Assembly: GCA_947561585.1 (NCBI GenBank)
Contig: CANNZV010002357.1
Span: 27,124-91,123, forward strand
DNA length: 64,000 nt
Reading direction: 5' to 3'
Source: Caprella mutica
Taxonomy: Eukaryota > Arthropoda > Malacostraca > Amphipoda > Caprellidae
The first letter of the stretch is position 1; each line of letters begins with the position of its first letter. Under the pieces are notes generated by a model. That model saw nothing but the letters and a program-made list of their open reading frames with translations. It was not told the origin of the DNA and made no database searches. The position numbers were made by a program, and so were the translations under genes. This document shows, piece after piece, positions 1 to 11,027 of this stretch.

Positions 1-1769
1 ATTTATCTGGTCTGCAAATTGTTGTAAAGGTGATCAAGGAATTGAGTGAATAAACTTGCAACTCGATTTTGGTGAAAATTATCATATTTCTTTTTATTGC
101 TGAAAAAGATTCTTTAGGTAGTGGACTTTCATGTCCCAAATTTTTTTGTGAGGGCACGAGCACTAGAACCCACCTTAGGGTGGGTTCTAGTGCTCGTGCG
201 AGTAAGGGGCAAAATCATGATTTTTTTTTTGGTTGGAAAATGAGTGTTAGGAAGTGTACTGTGCTTTTATATCACATATAGATCACAAAACAACATGAAA
301 ACATCATTCAAACCGTAGTGATAAAATTGACATTTCACTTTATTATTTCATGTTTTTGGATCTCCTGTAAATTGTGTATTTTTCAACTAAAAAAGAAGAA
401 GTCAATGAGTTTTCACGCTACAAGAAAACCAAAGACAGTCTTAGAATTCTTTGAACATTCCTAACAAATCTATAGAGAGCTTTTTCAAATTTTTATGTTT
501 TTGTTATCACAGTTCAAATCAGAAAAATATATTCTTTTTTTATATTTTAGTTAGTCATCAAAAAATGTTTATAAAAAAAAACAGGAAGGAAAATTGAAAA
601 AAGTCCATCATAGATTTGATGGAAATGTTCCAGGGAATGAAAAACTGTCTGAGTTTTTTTTCCTAGCATTCACACTTATACACTTCTCGTCTTTTGAAAT
701 TGGTAAAAAAAATTTAAATTGAAAAATACATTTTTTTCAGAAACCGAAGCCAAAATCGAAAAAGTTACACGATTAAAATGTTTTTTTTTGCGAAGTTACA
801 TATACCATACAACAAATTTCAGAACAATCAGTCCAAAAATATATTTTTTTCTTTCAAAAGTGGGTTGACCCTGTGAATAAACTTGCAATAATGGGCACAC
901 AATTGATTACATTGGTCTTGTTTTAGGTACCAATGCACTGACTTGTCTTACAGAAGCTAACGTTTAACTGAGAAAAGAGTGGAGTTGTGCATTTATACTG
1001 CAGGTATTGTCATGGATGGAAGAACAATAATACCATTTTTTGGAGATGGAAATCCTTTACTTTTACTTTGTTCTGTTTTAATTAGTGAAAAACATTTTTG
1101 AAGCTATTTTGAATGAATTGATAAAATGATAATATAGAACACTTTCATATGGATAAAAACATTTTATATTGGGTACGAAAAATCACCGAAATGTAGCAGT
1201 TTTTATTTAAATTTATTTTTTAAATGGTTTGTAGTTCACTCATGAATGCACTGAACTGACATCTTTTTCGCAATTACCGTTAACAATTCAGGTTGCAAAT
1301 GATTAAATCTGATCTTGATCAAACTCATTAAATGGTAATGTAAGAATTCTTTGGGAATAAATAGCCTCCCGAATCATTGAAAATGAGGCAATCAATACTC
1401 TAAGAACCATGCTTGCCTCCGCACCGGTGATTGTACCAACCGCGTTAAGTAGTCTGGTATATTTTAGAAAAATAGAAGACTTTATTTCATTATCTATTGT
1501 TTCTTAGGTCCTTTGGTTATATTTAGAGAAACTAATTAAAATATAATTGATTTGGTTTAAATATTAGGAGAAAAATTCGAATGAATAAGTTGCTCTAAGT
1601 CTATAATAATGACCTCTTCCAACTATTAATAATTGACGCAGATACTAAAATAAATTTTATTAGTTAATAAAATTATTAATATATTAATATTAATTACAAA
1701 ACAACAAAATATTAATTAATATATGTATTTCATTTTTCTTATTTTTTCATTAACAATAAATATATATTT
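1..1769. other. AT-rich stretch without a recognised gene
   Basis: No convincing coding region was found. Short open frames here are low-complexity and match no family I know. The phrase GAATAAACTTGCAA occurs near 50 and again near 876, which hints at an old repeat, but no complete element could be bounded. The only strong structure is the hairpin at 154-199. Confidence 0.5.
154..199. repeat. Perfect 21-bp hairpin with 4-nt loop
   Basis: Positions 154-174 (beginning GCACGAGCACTAG) are the exact reverse complement of 179-199, separated by TTAG. This GC-rich palindrome stands out in AT-rich surroundings. It may be a snap-back element relic. No function is visible. Confidence 0.85.
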
Positions 1770-1873
1770 TTCTTTCTGCATTTGAACGGCAATTGAAACA
1801 CGGAATATTTTATCTTTTTATTGGATGAGTAAAAACTATTTGTCGCAGTCGTTTCATCTCCTCTTGTAAATGG

Positions 1874-2480
1874 TTACCACTTGTGCTTCTTGTGTCCCTT
1901 GTGTCCTTTGTGACCTTTGTGTCCCTTGTGCCCTTTATGTCCCTTGTGTCCCTTATGTCCTTTATGTCCCTCGTGCCATCCCTTGTGACCGAATGGTTCT
2001 GGGGATGCCTCAGGGTTTGGGTTAGCTGAGGTAGCGACTACCATCATCACCACAAGGAGGGCGAGAACGCTCAGTTTCTGCGGAGAAAAAAAAAATGGAA
2101 ATTAAAAAAAGATGGATAGAATGATATAGTAAAACTTTAATAGCAATACTTCAAGTTTGAGCTCTTTGCTGATAACAAAATTTCAATAATTTGAAAATTG
2201 AATAATTTGAAAATTGAATAATTTGAAATATCAATAATTTGAAAATTGAATAATTTGAAAATTGAATAATTTGAAAATTGAATAATTTGAAAATTGAATA
2301 ATTTAAAATATCAATAATTTGAAAATTCAATAATTTGAAATATCAATATTTTAAAAATTGAATAATTTGAAATATCAATGATTTGAAATTGTAGTCATTT
2401 GAAATTTTACCATGAAGAATTTCAACGATCAAACCACGAAAAGAAAACATTTTGAGTGAACTTACGAAGTAGCTAGCCAT
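1874..2480 (-). CDS. Secreted His-Lys-Gly repeat peptide, copy 1 (spliced)
   Basis: The coding sequence is join(2466..2480, 1874..2077) on the minus strand, 72 aa. The start is ATG at 2478-2480 in a CAAAATGG context, and the first exon encodes MASYF. The 388-nt phase-0 intron has GT/AG ends. Exon 2 begins KLSVLALLVVMM and completes a signal peptide (about residues 1-23). Residues 24-33, NPNPEASPEP, are five X-Pro/X-Ala dipeptides, the pattern removed stepwise by dipeptidyl peptidase IV in insect propeptides. The predicted mature part (34-72) is FGHKGW, then HEG, eight HKG, HKK and HKW. This copy alone has Glu in place of the first repeat Lys. A poly(A) signal AATAAA (minus strand) lies at 1817-1822. 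The intron is enlarged by an AT-rich minisatellite. The function is unknown; a metal-binding or antimicrobial secreted peptide is an inference from composition. It could also be a cuticle or silk-type peptide. Confidence 0.85.
2165..2400. repeat. AT-rich minisatellite inside intron of peptide copy 1
   Basis: Variants of AATAATTTGAAAATTG and AATAATTTGAAATATC recur more than twelve times. They account for most of the extra length of this intron (388 nt against 202 nt in the other three copies). Confidence 0.85.
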
Positions 2481-2624
2481 TTTGTGTTGTTGTCGGAGAG
2501 GTTGTTCGAGTTCGAATGATGCTGGACGAACTGTCTCAGCAGTTGATATAGTTTGTGTGGTTGTCTTTGCGTAAGACTGAGACAATGCAGACCTTGCTCT
2601 TGGCAGACGAGACTACGTGCCGCT
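2481..2624 (-). promoter_or_regulatory. Core promoter and 5'UTR of peptide copy 1
   Basis: This block is shared almost base for base by all four peptide genes. Reading the minus strand it holds TATATCAA (2543-2550) and, about 33 nt downstream, TCATTC (2514-2519), which fits the arthropod initiator TCAKTY with +1 at 2517. The implied 5'UTR is 37 nt. Homology between copies stops near 2624. Confidence 0.6.
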
Positions 2625-3846
2625 ATGTAGTAGATAGCTTTTTATTTGAAATAGCGACCGAACAAGTTAAGGTATAGTCTCTTCATGCTGGATATTGATG
2701 TCTAGTATCATAAAATTGCGCGTGATCGAGTTAAGAAAATACTTCTGTAAAAAGTTGTTTGGAATTAGGAAAATAATAAGAGTTATAAATTCAAATTTAT
2801 AACTCGAATTAGTAAAACTTATGTGGAATTAGTAAAATAGGATAGAGAAGTACTTTTCAGGCTTCATAATTGAAGCTACGGATAGAAGATACGACATTTT
2901 TACTTTGTCCGAATTAAATAGGTCACACTAAACTTTAATAGCGACTCAGTACAAATAATGCATATCTAATATAAATGTATACAGTATGTTCCAAATTTTT
3001 TTATCCTATTTTAAAATATAGTAACATTTAACCCGAACAATCGATGTTTGAATCTGTCTATAATATTAATATTAATTAAAATTAGGTAATTAATTTATTA
3101 AAATACAAAGATCTCTCCATGAATCTTAATAAGTTAAATGTTAGGTTCCAAAATGAAAGTTGTGCAATCTAATCCTTTTGAATAAAACAACAGGCTGTAC
3201 ATTTAATTACTTAAATAACCTGTAGTTGAAATAATAAAAAGGAAACCATATTTTACTTAAACAAATGTCTGTACTATTCTATACAATTTGACTACCATTT
3301 TTATTTATTTTAATTACTGCTCTTTCCGCATGCTACACATTTCTAATTTTATCATTCAATAAGATTTCCAACAAACATTCCTTACAATTCGTGGTCTGTT
3401 GCACCCACCAATAACAATTTCATCTGTATCAATATATACAATATTTAATTGGGGAATATTTCTTTATTCAACATGTCAATATATTTTGGTCCATTCATAA
3501 TTATTTATTTATTTTTTCCATTTCCACACCAAAGTGCTAATTTTTCCCAGGAAATCATTTTTCTCGTAACTATGAATTTGAGGTGGTTCATTTTGTAGTC
3601 CAGTGTTTGCTAACTATTCCACTGATACAGAAAGCTGTCTCATCTCGAATAATATTTTTGTTTGAGAAATATTCCTGTAAGCTACTTCGCAAATGTCAAT
3701 CACCGCTATCAGTCAGCTTTATTAAATAGTTGTTTGATTTCCTTTCGATATGGATACATTTCTATGAAATTACTAAGTTAATATTTTTGTACCGTTTTGC
3801 AAATTTAATTATACGTCGAATGAATCAAACAAAATTAAATTCGATC
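2625..3846. other. AT-rich intergenic stretch, nothing recognised
   Basis: No open frame of note, no tandem array and no clear inverted repeats were seen. The sequence ends at the TA target duplication of the mariner/Tc1 remnant. Confidence 0.5.
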
Positions 3847-3848
3847 TA

Positions 3849-5410
3849 AACTGCGTCCATCGCTTTATTGCAGATCACTATTTTGTGAATAATTTTAATA
3901 ATATTGATCGTACAGTAGTGAAACTTTGGTCACTGGAAGATTGCTTCTATGTTAGTATCTTACTGAAATATTTTTTGAATCCATGAGTAAATTGGAAAGT
4001 TATGAACGTTTATGTATTTTGAAGGCATTTTAACTGTCCATCGCTTTATTGCAGCTCTGTGAAAAGGCCAAAAAATGGGCGATTAACTTCTACCGAGAGG
4101 GTAAAAGTTGTAACAGGTCCTGCAGTAGGGTTTAATCTTCTATATTTAGCTAATGAATTTGGGAGGGATAAGAGAAACATAGTTTCTATTGTGGAAGATC
4201 CCGACACCAACCCAAGGAGAGATGAGGGTACGAGGAGAAGCTTTTTCCCCTCGAAATATGCGAAAACTACCCAGCCAGGTTATAAGGCAGCCAAATAACA
4301 CTAGTGCCTCCATTTTCGACAAGGCTGTCATTGGTTATTCGTCCAAACAGTGTCTTAAATGAGACGACAAGGAACGTGGAGCCCATTTCCAGGCCTCCTA
4401 TGGACAAGACCCAAAAGGAAAAAGGCATAAGATGTACACAGAATTACATGAAAACAATCTTCCTACTCGTTCTTTTAACAGATGAGGAAAGAGCCACCCT
4501 TGATTGTCTGGATGGATGGGTTTAAGTTTGGATCCTACTGGAGCTGTTTATCCACACTGGTTTTGTCGTCAACAAGGAGGCTGAGGCTTTATGTTTTAAG
4601 TGGGCATCATTGGTGAAACGTTAATTGGCCCTGTCCAAGTACTAGAGGGTGTAAACCTTACAATCCAATCCTACATTGCCTCTTTTGTTGAGTACTTGTT
4701 CCCTTGGCCTAATAGTTTGCAATTATCTCGTTGGCAAAAGATGATTTTCTTGCATTACTTTGCACAATCTCATGCTTGAAGGGTTAAAACTTCTTTCCTC
4801 AAATCTCTGGGCATCAAGTGAGAGACTCTCATGACTTGACTGCCTTTTTCTCTGGTCTCAAGCCCCATTGAGCATTTCTGACCGTTTCATTTGAGACATT
4901 ACATCAGGACTGTTTTGCCGTAAGACCAATGACAGCCTTGTCAAAAATGGAGGCACTAGTGTCATTTAGCTGCCTTATGACCTGCCTGCGTATTTTTCGC
5001 ATATTTCGAGGGGGAATTCTTTTTCTCGTACCCTCATCTCTCCTTGGGTTTGTGTCGGGATCTTCCACAAAAGAAACTATTGTTCTCTTAACCCTTCCAA
5101 GTTATAAAGCTAAATATAGAAGAGTCCTTCCTTCTACAGGACCTGCTACAATTGTTACCCTCTCGGTAGAAGTTAATCGCCAATTTTTTGGCCTTTTCAC
5201 AGAGCTGCAATAAAGCGAAGGACAGTTAAAATGCCTTCAAAATACATAAACGTTCATAACTTTCGAATTTTCTCATGGATTCAAAAAATATTTCAGCAAG
5301 ATACTAACATAGAAGCAATCTAACAGTGACCAAAGTTTCACTACTGTACGATCAATATTATTAAAATTATTCACAAAATCTTGATCTGCAATAAAGCGAT
5401 GGACGCAGTT
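3849..5410. mobile_element. Degenerate mariner/Tc1 element with ~490-bp inverted repeats
   Basis: TA dinucleotides at 3847-3848 and 5411-5412 flank the element. The left arm (3849 to about 4338) and right arm (about 4924 to 5410) are diverged reverse complements. Each arm has an outer and an inner copy of TCCATCGCTTTATTGCAG, the IR/DR layout known in Tc1 relatives. The arms are long enough to include protein-like sequence, so what looks like the N-terminal part of the transposase is present twice, in opposite directions (4059-4298 + and 4929-5213 as its mirror). Confidence 0.75.
4603..4895 (+). pseudogene. Mariner/Tc1 transposase catalytic-domain relic
   Basis: One frame reads GPVQVLEGVNLTIQSYIASF, then QKMIFLHYFAQSHA, KTSFLKSLGIK and SSPIEHF, a recognisable track of the Tc1/mariner DDE domain. 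The usual D-N-A-P-S-H motif is degraded to Y-F-A-Q-S-H, which removes the second catalytic Asp, while the Glu of the P-I-E motif remains. Several in-frame stops interrupt it. The N-terminal half is represented only in the inverted arms of the surrounding element. It cannot encode an active enzyme. Confidence 0.7.
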
Positions 5411-5559
5411 TACTCATTGAAGAGTTATAACATTTTAAAATTTGGTAAAGCTTTTTTGGAACATAACTGTACACGTACAGTGTACATGTATGTTTTAATG
5501 TCTAGCTGTTTTTATTTCCATCCAGTTGAACCGTCAATCTCTCTTATAGCATATGAAAC

Positions 5560-6112
5560 TAGATTATGTGCACTCGGTAGAGCGCATATCTTCGCCTCCG
5601 CTTTGACCCGTTCTCTCCCAAAATTAAGGAAACTGCTAACCAAGTTTCATTTCTTTTTGAGTTATAAATGACCTTGACCTTGACCTTTGACCGGATCGCT
5701 TCCAAAATTCTACCAGATTGTTCCTGGTCATTGACCAATTGTACCATCAAATTTCAAACAATTTGGTTGAATACTTTTTGGGTTACAAATGGCCTTGACC
5801 TTGATCTTTGACCTCTGACCCGATCACTCCCAAAATCTATCAAAATGGTTCCTGCATATTGACCAATCGTTTCACCAAGTTTCATGCAATATGGTTCGAT
5901 ACTTTTTGAGTTATAAATAACCGTGACCTTGACCTTTGACCGGGTCACTCCCAAAAGACTAGCAGCAGGTCACTGGACATGGACCAATCGTTTCACCAAA
6001 TTTCATGCAATTTGGTTGAACACTTTTTCAGTTAAGCGAATAACAAGATGATAAATAAATAAATAAATTCCGATGAAAATATAACCTTCCGCAAGATTGC
6101 GAAGGTAATGAC
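5560..6112 (+). repeat. RTE-like retrotransposon 3' tail or derived SINE
   Basis: A unit of roughly 120 bp starting TGACCTTGACCTTTGACC occurs three times (near 5670, 5795 and 5925), each followed by a version of TTTCATGCAATTTGGTTGAA and TTTTTGAGTTATAAAT. The stretch ends with a TAAA-type microsatellite (near 6050-6067) and the short hairpin AACCTTCCGCAAGATTGCGAAGGT. This arrangement is familiar from RTE-class elements and their SINE partners in invertebrates. No coding capacity remains. Confidence 0.6.
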
Positions 6113-6584
6113 ACCAGGTAGAGTAACTTGCTCCGAAAGCTCTTCGTTCAGCTCCACATTATTGAACTAAATGATTGGTTTTAAAATTTGGCTGTCCACT
6201 AATTGAAGCAAAAGAATTAACCAGATAAGTTGATTGTTCCTGAGAAGATGAAAAGGATTTAGTATGGATAATGGCCTCATAAGGAAATGGTTCACTCCTC
6301 TGACGTTAGTGTAACAACCGCCCCATTTGAAGTTCGGGAACTACAATCTACTAACCAGTATAGTGAATGAACCATTTTTGTAAGATGCTTAAACTATTCT
6401 CATTTAATCTTTGAAGCTATTAATCCTCCCAGAAAATTTTAAAGCCGGATAGAGTGAACTTAAATTTGATCACAAAAGAGCTATCTTAGTTAATTATGCT
6501 ATGAAAAGATAATCCATAGTAGACGAAACTACTCTTCAGTATTAACTAAAAACTACAGCAAAAACAGCCTTCTTAAATTCCGAT
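6113..6584. other. Intergenic stretch, nothing recognised
   Basis: No supported gene or repeat. It abuts the TTA target site of the next element. Confidence 0.5.
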
Positions 6585-6587
6585 TTA

Positions 6588-7892
6588 GGGCTAATCCACA
6601 CCATCGCTCCGGTCACGCTCCAGTCACGGTCCGGTCCAATATTCTTTAATGTATTTCACGTAGAGCATCCACACTGGCAGTGCCGGTCAGGTCACGCTCC
6701 GCTCACGATCCAATCCAAAGATATTTTGACTGGAGCGTGATCGGACCGTGAGCGGAGCGGCACTGCCAGTGTGTATTAGCAACGCTCCAGTCGCGGTCCA
6801 ATTTTATTATTTGCGTGCTTTTTCTTGAATTTTACTACACATATATATGTCACGCGCATTTGACTCAACTGAAATATCGACCAATTTCGCTGCGCAATCT
6901 ATTGATCAATCGTTATTGCAGTCATCGACCGATGGCGCAATCATCTATCGATTGTTGCGCGTTCGAATAATAAGATTATTTTAGCTTATGCATCTAATTG
7001 GCAAATTTTATTGCATAGCTATATCGATTAATAGCGCACCTATCAATCAATTTCTGCGCGTTCGAATGATAGGGATTTTTTTAGTTTATGCATTTAATTG
7101 TCTTGATTTTAATTGAAAGATGTTGTCTTTTTAAACAAAAAAATATAGTTATATTGTATTTCATAGAGTAACCATCAATCGATTGATGATTACTCTACGA
7201 AATGTAACAATTAGATATAGAAATCCATATCAATCGAACGCGCAACAATCGGTTGATGGTTTCCCTATTAAATATACCATTTAGATGCCTAAACTAAATA
7301 CATTCTTTATCATTCAAACGTGCGGCAATCGATCGTTGGTTGCGCTATCGGTCGATGGCTGCGCTAATGATAGATCAAACAGATTGTGAAGCGAAATCGG
7401 TCGATATTGCTGCAGATCAAACAAACGCGAGTGACATATATAATACGTGTTATCTTATACTCTAGAAGTCTATATTCTTAGAAATACAGACTATTTTCTC
7501 TAGGAGTTATTGTGTTTTCAGCTTTGCATGTTTTCTTTTCTAAAATCATTTTCAATTTTAGACAGATATCTTCAAAAGTTCCAATAGTCATTCGAAAATA
7601 ATAGAAAAATTTAGTTTTGTCATTTATTAGATGAGGATGCAACGAGTAGATATCATTCGCACTTACTATCTTTTAGTACACGATGAACTAAGTATCTCTT
7701 CTTTTTTGTTTTTTCTCATCCTTTTCATCAATTAAGTGCAATGATAATCACTGCAAAATCAGATGATACGGAAGGGACGGGAGCGAGAGCGGAGCGTGAC
7801 CGGACTGAACATGTTTATATGCACAAGGATGAGACTGGACCGTGACTGGAGCGAGAGCGGAGCGTTACCGGAGCGATGGTGTGGATCAGCCC
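6588..7892. mobile_element. PIF/Harbinger-like non-autonomous element, strongly palindromic
   Basis: TTA at 6585-6587 and 7893-7895 flank the element. It starts GGGCTAATCCACACCATCGC and ends with the matching inverted repeat (GCGATGGTGTGGATCAGCCC). A 3-bp TTA duplication and TIRs opening with GGG fit the PIF/Harbinger superfamily. GGTCACGCTCC-type subterminal motifs recur at both ends. Inside, 6845-7150 and about 7165-7450 form a second, diverged inverted repeat rich in ATCGATTG/TTGCGC motifs, so the interior may be another foldback unit. No transposase is visible. Confidence 0.75.
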
Positions 7893-8037
7893 TTAACTTT
7901 ATTGATTTCTATTACAATATCAATATGAACCAAATAAAGATCTCGAAGGATCTGCTATTGGGCTCTCAGCCATGTCAAAGGAATAAAGGGATCAATCAGA
8001 AGATGACAGTTGCGCATCTGTCTGAAGGAGTGTAAAA

Positions 8038-9449
8038 CACTGTGACCGGTAATTTGATCTCTGGTAAATTGTCCCCCGGTAATTTGATCCCATGGTAATT
8101 TGATCTCCGAGTAATTTGGTCCCTGGTAATTTGAACCCCGGAATTTGATCGCCGGGTAATTTGATCCCCGGAAATATGATCCCTGGTAATTTGATCCCCA
8201 GGTAATTTGGTCCCCTGGTAATCTGATCCCCGTTAATTTGGTCCCCTAGTAATTTGATTCCCGGTGAATTGACCCTCAGTAAAATTCATATTTCATTTTG
8301 GCGAGTAATTGGCCCTATTTTCCATTTCTTCCAAATCCTTCAAATAATCAATTATACAATATGTACAAAACTTGGTATCTACAATACAAAACATTTATCT
8401 GATGAATTTGTACCAAAATCTTCCATTATTTTGAAACTATAGTGGGTACCCGTGCAAAATGCACGGAAACGTTCGTATATAATATTAATCGGGGCTTAAC
8501 CTAGCCGTTCCGAGCCGTTACAATCGTGTTAGCTTCTAGTGTAGATTTAGAAACGAGGGAGAGTGCACGTGTGTGCGTCGCTCTCAGACCTGACTGAGTA
8601 AGTTGAGTAACGGTTCTCGTTAGCACAACAGCTGATGTTAACTTACACATTATTCTTCAAAATACTTTAGGTATCTGATCATTTTGCTCAATAATTTTCT
8701 CATCTATGGACATTTAACTGATGTAAGAAGATTAATTGATGAATATTTAGGCAACAGATGCAATGTTAATGACTTAAATAAGCGTTTGGTTGAGCACGTG
8801 CTAGATGCGTGCACCCTCCCTCGTTTCTCAAACGTCACTGGCCGTGTGCGAATGTTCCCTGAACTGTCAGTCTGTTGCTAATGTGACGTCATATGTGTGC
8901 AGTGACGTCACCACACGACACAGCGGAACAACAACAAGACGCCAAGGAAGCTGTTTTGACTGAAGCGAAGAGAGACAAGGAAGCTCACTTGACTAATTGC
9001 TAACAAGGTGTTAACACGATGGTTCCGCTTATACGTTGTTGGTTTAGCCGTTACACCGCTTCCTTAGTACTATAACTTCCTTGATATTAATATTTCTATA
9101 TAATTTAATATTTAAGGACGTTTCTTATTGTTTTTAGAATTACATTTTGAAATAAATTATTCCACAGTTTGTAATATATAATTTAACATTTGAAATGAAT
9201 AAACACAATAATAATTTTATTTATAAAATTCTATCAAATCTTGGTATCAACATAGAAATAATTTATTATACAGAGCATAATATGTCATAATTATTATCAA
9301 TTTTTTAGTCTTCAATGGAGCATAATATATATTTTACTTTATACTATTTTATTTTAATATAATATCCGGGGGTCAAATTACCAGGGATCAAGTTACCAGG
9401 ACTCAAATTGCCGAAGGTCAAATTAGCGAGGATCAAATTACCTAGCGCC
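8038..9449. mobile_element. Element bounded by inverted arrays of a ~15-bp GGTAATTTGATCCCC motif
   Basis: GTAAAA at 8032-8037 is repeated at 9450-9455, a candidate 6-bp target duplication. About 14 degenerate copies of GGTAATTTGATCCCC run from 8046 to 8280. About five copies in reverse complement run from 9366 to 9442. The middle is AT-rich with a more GC-rich core (8480-9080) and no recognised gene. The superfamily is not assigned. Confidence 0.65.
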
Positions 9450-9455
9450 GTAAAA

Positions 9456-9823
9456 GACAAAGTAACTATCTATGCAAAGTGCTGGTTCAAAGTCTGGTCC
9501 ACAAATTCCCTCAGTACCAACATCTTGTTTCCAATCTAATATGCATTTCACCATAGAATTAGGCGGTAACGCTGCAATTGAGTTGGTGATATGAAGGGTA
9601 TCGGTCCACTTTGGGTGATATAGATAGAGTAAAATAGAGTATATTTCAGCCTTGATATTTGATTCTGACTTTACGAAATAGAAAAATCTTAGAACTTGGA
9701 TCTACAGAGCCCAAACAATTTTAAGAGGAGGAGATTGCAAGTTAATGTAATGTTAATAGTGATATGTCAATGAAGATAATGCCGAGTAGAGATTTACTTA
9801 TATAATGTATAGAAGGAAGGAAA
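9456..9823. other. Short intergenic stretch, nothing recognised
   Basis: No gene, tandem array or bounded element was seen between the two neighbouring transposons. Confidence 0.5.
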
Positions 9824-9825
9824 TA

Positions 9826-10200
9826 AAGGCCCGTTTACACGCTACAATAAGTTGTAGCGATTTTCGCAATAAATAGATTGTTACAATTTATCATTACGTG
9901 TAAACAGGTGATCGTATCGATTCATTGGAGTTAGAATTTATACGAATTGTAACGATGAGTTTGAACGTGTAAATAGGGTTCCAAGAAGTCGTTATAGTCT
10001 AACTCAATATATAATGCTAAACACATTCCAAATGCAGACCACTAATCTCCATATGTTCCTTCCATGACGGCTAGTGAAAAAATAAAAATATTGGAGTAAA
10101 AATCTTACCGTGTAAACACTGTCTCAATCATCCGATAAATTGCTACGATCTCTGTGTTCAATAAATCGCTCCAATTCATCGTAGCGTGTAAACGGGACTT
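9826..10200. mobile_element. 375-bp MITE with TA target duplication
   Basis: The left end AAGGCCCGTTTACACGCTAC is matched in inverted orientation at the right end (GTAGCGTGTAAACGGGACTT). TA lies outside both ends (9824-9825, 10201-10202). Inside, further TTGTAGCGATT/AATTGCTACGAT motifs are inverted. No coding capacity. Confidence 0.75.
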
Positions 10201-10202
10201 TA

Positions 10203-10499
10203 CACACGACTACAGCTTACACATTGAATCTTAACTCAGGGGTCCCAAATGTCGTCGATAAGATTTTCTTGTGGGTCGAGAAACACAAAAGGGTCGAAAG
10301 GAGGTCGATTGTTCCTAAGGAGAAAGAGTTGCTCATTCTAGAGTTTCCTTAATTAATTATAATATTTCTATAATTTCTGCGATAATAGTATTATTAAATA
10401 TTCTCATCAATTCATTTCATTCAGAAGATATTTATAATATTCGTTTTATTTTCCTTCATTAAATGAATAAAATAAATTTGAAAAATTCAGTAACCAAAA
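10203..10499. other. Intergenic stretch, nothing recognised
   Basis: AT-rich sequence without a supported feature. It leads into the 3' flank of peptide copy 2. Confidence 0.5.
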
Positions 10500-10606
10500 T
10501 TTTTTTTTCTGCATTTGAACGGGAATTGAAACACGGAATATTTTATCTTTTTATTCGATGAGTAAAAACTATTTGTCGCAGTCGTTTCATCTCCTCTTGT
10601 AAATGG

Positions 10607-11027
10607 TTACCACTTGTGCTTCTTGTGTCCCTTGTGTCCTTTGTGGCCTTTGTGTCCCTTGTGCCCTTTATGTCCTTTGTGTCCCTTATGTCCTTTGTGT
10701 CCCTTGTGCCATCCCTTGTGACCGAATGGTTCTGGGGATGCCTCAGGGTTTGGGTTAGCTGAGGTAGCGACTACCATCATCACCACAAGGAGGGCGAGAA
10801 CGCTCAGTTTCTGCGGAGAAAGTAGAGATAAGTTTTGATTTGTGTTTTTAAGTCAGGAGAATTTAAATATGAATAAATACTAATACTACAGTTCTAACTA
10901 AAGGCTTCTAAGAAATTTGTATTTATACAAGAATTCAATCGATTATTAGGCTGTGGCACTTAACTTATTACTTATCAATTACTCTACAAATTTATCTAAT
11001 GGTTTAACTTACGAAGTAGCTAGCCAT
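10607..11027 (-). CDS. Secreted His-Lys-Gly repeat peptide, copy 2 (spliced)
   Basis: The coding sequence is join(11013..11027, 10607..10810) on the minus strand, 72 aa, with a 202-nt phase-0 GT/AG intron. Exon 1 encodes MASYF. Exon 2 completes the signal peptide (cleavage expected after ATSA, residue 23), then the propeptide NPNPEASPEP and a 39-residue mature segment: FGHKGW, nine HKG, HKK, HKW. That segment has 12 His, 13 Lys and 11 Gly, with no Cys or acidic residue. Its protein is identical to copy 4, so this is probably the ancestral form. AATAAA on the minus strand lies at 10550-10555. It is head to head with copy 3, about 3.5 kb apart, with a retrotransposon fragment between. A secreted metal-binding or membrane-active peptide is inferred; no named family was recognised. 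Confidence 0.87.

Noticed and set aside
2343..2585. An N-terminally extended protein starting upstream of MASYF in peptide copy 1
   Set aside because: The extension has no ATG (it starts at TTG), covers the TATA/Inr region and runs into the intron after the fifth codon.
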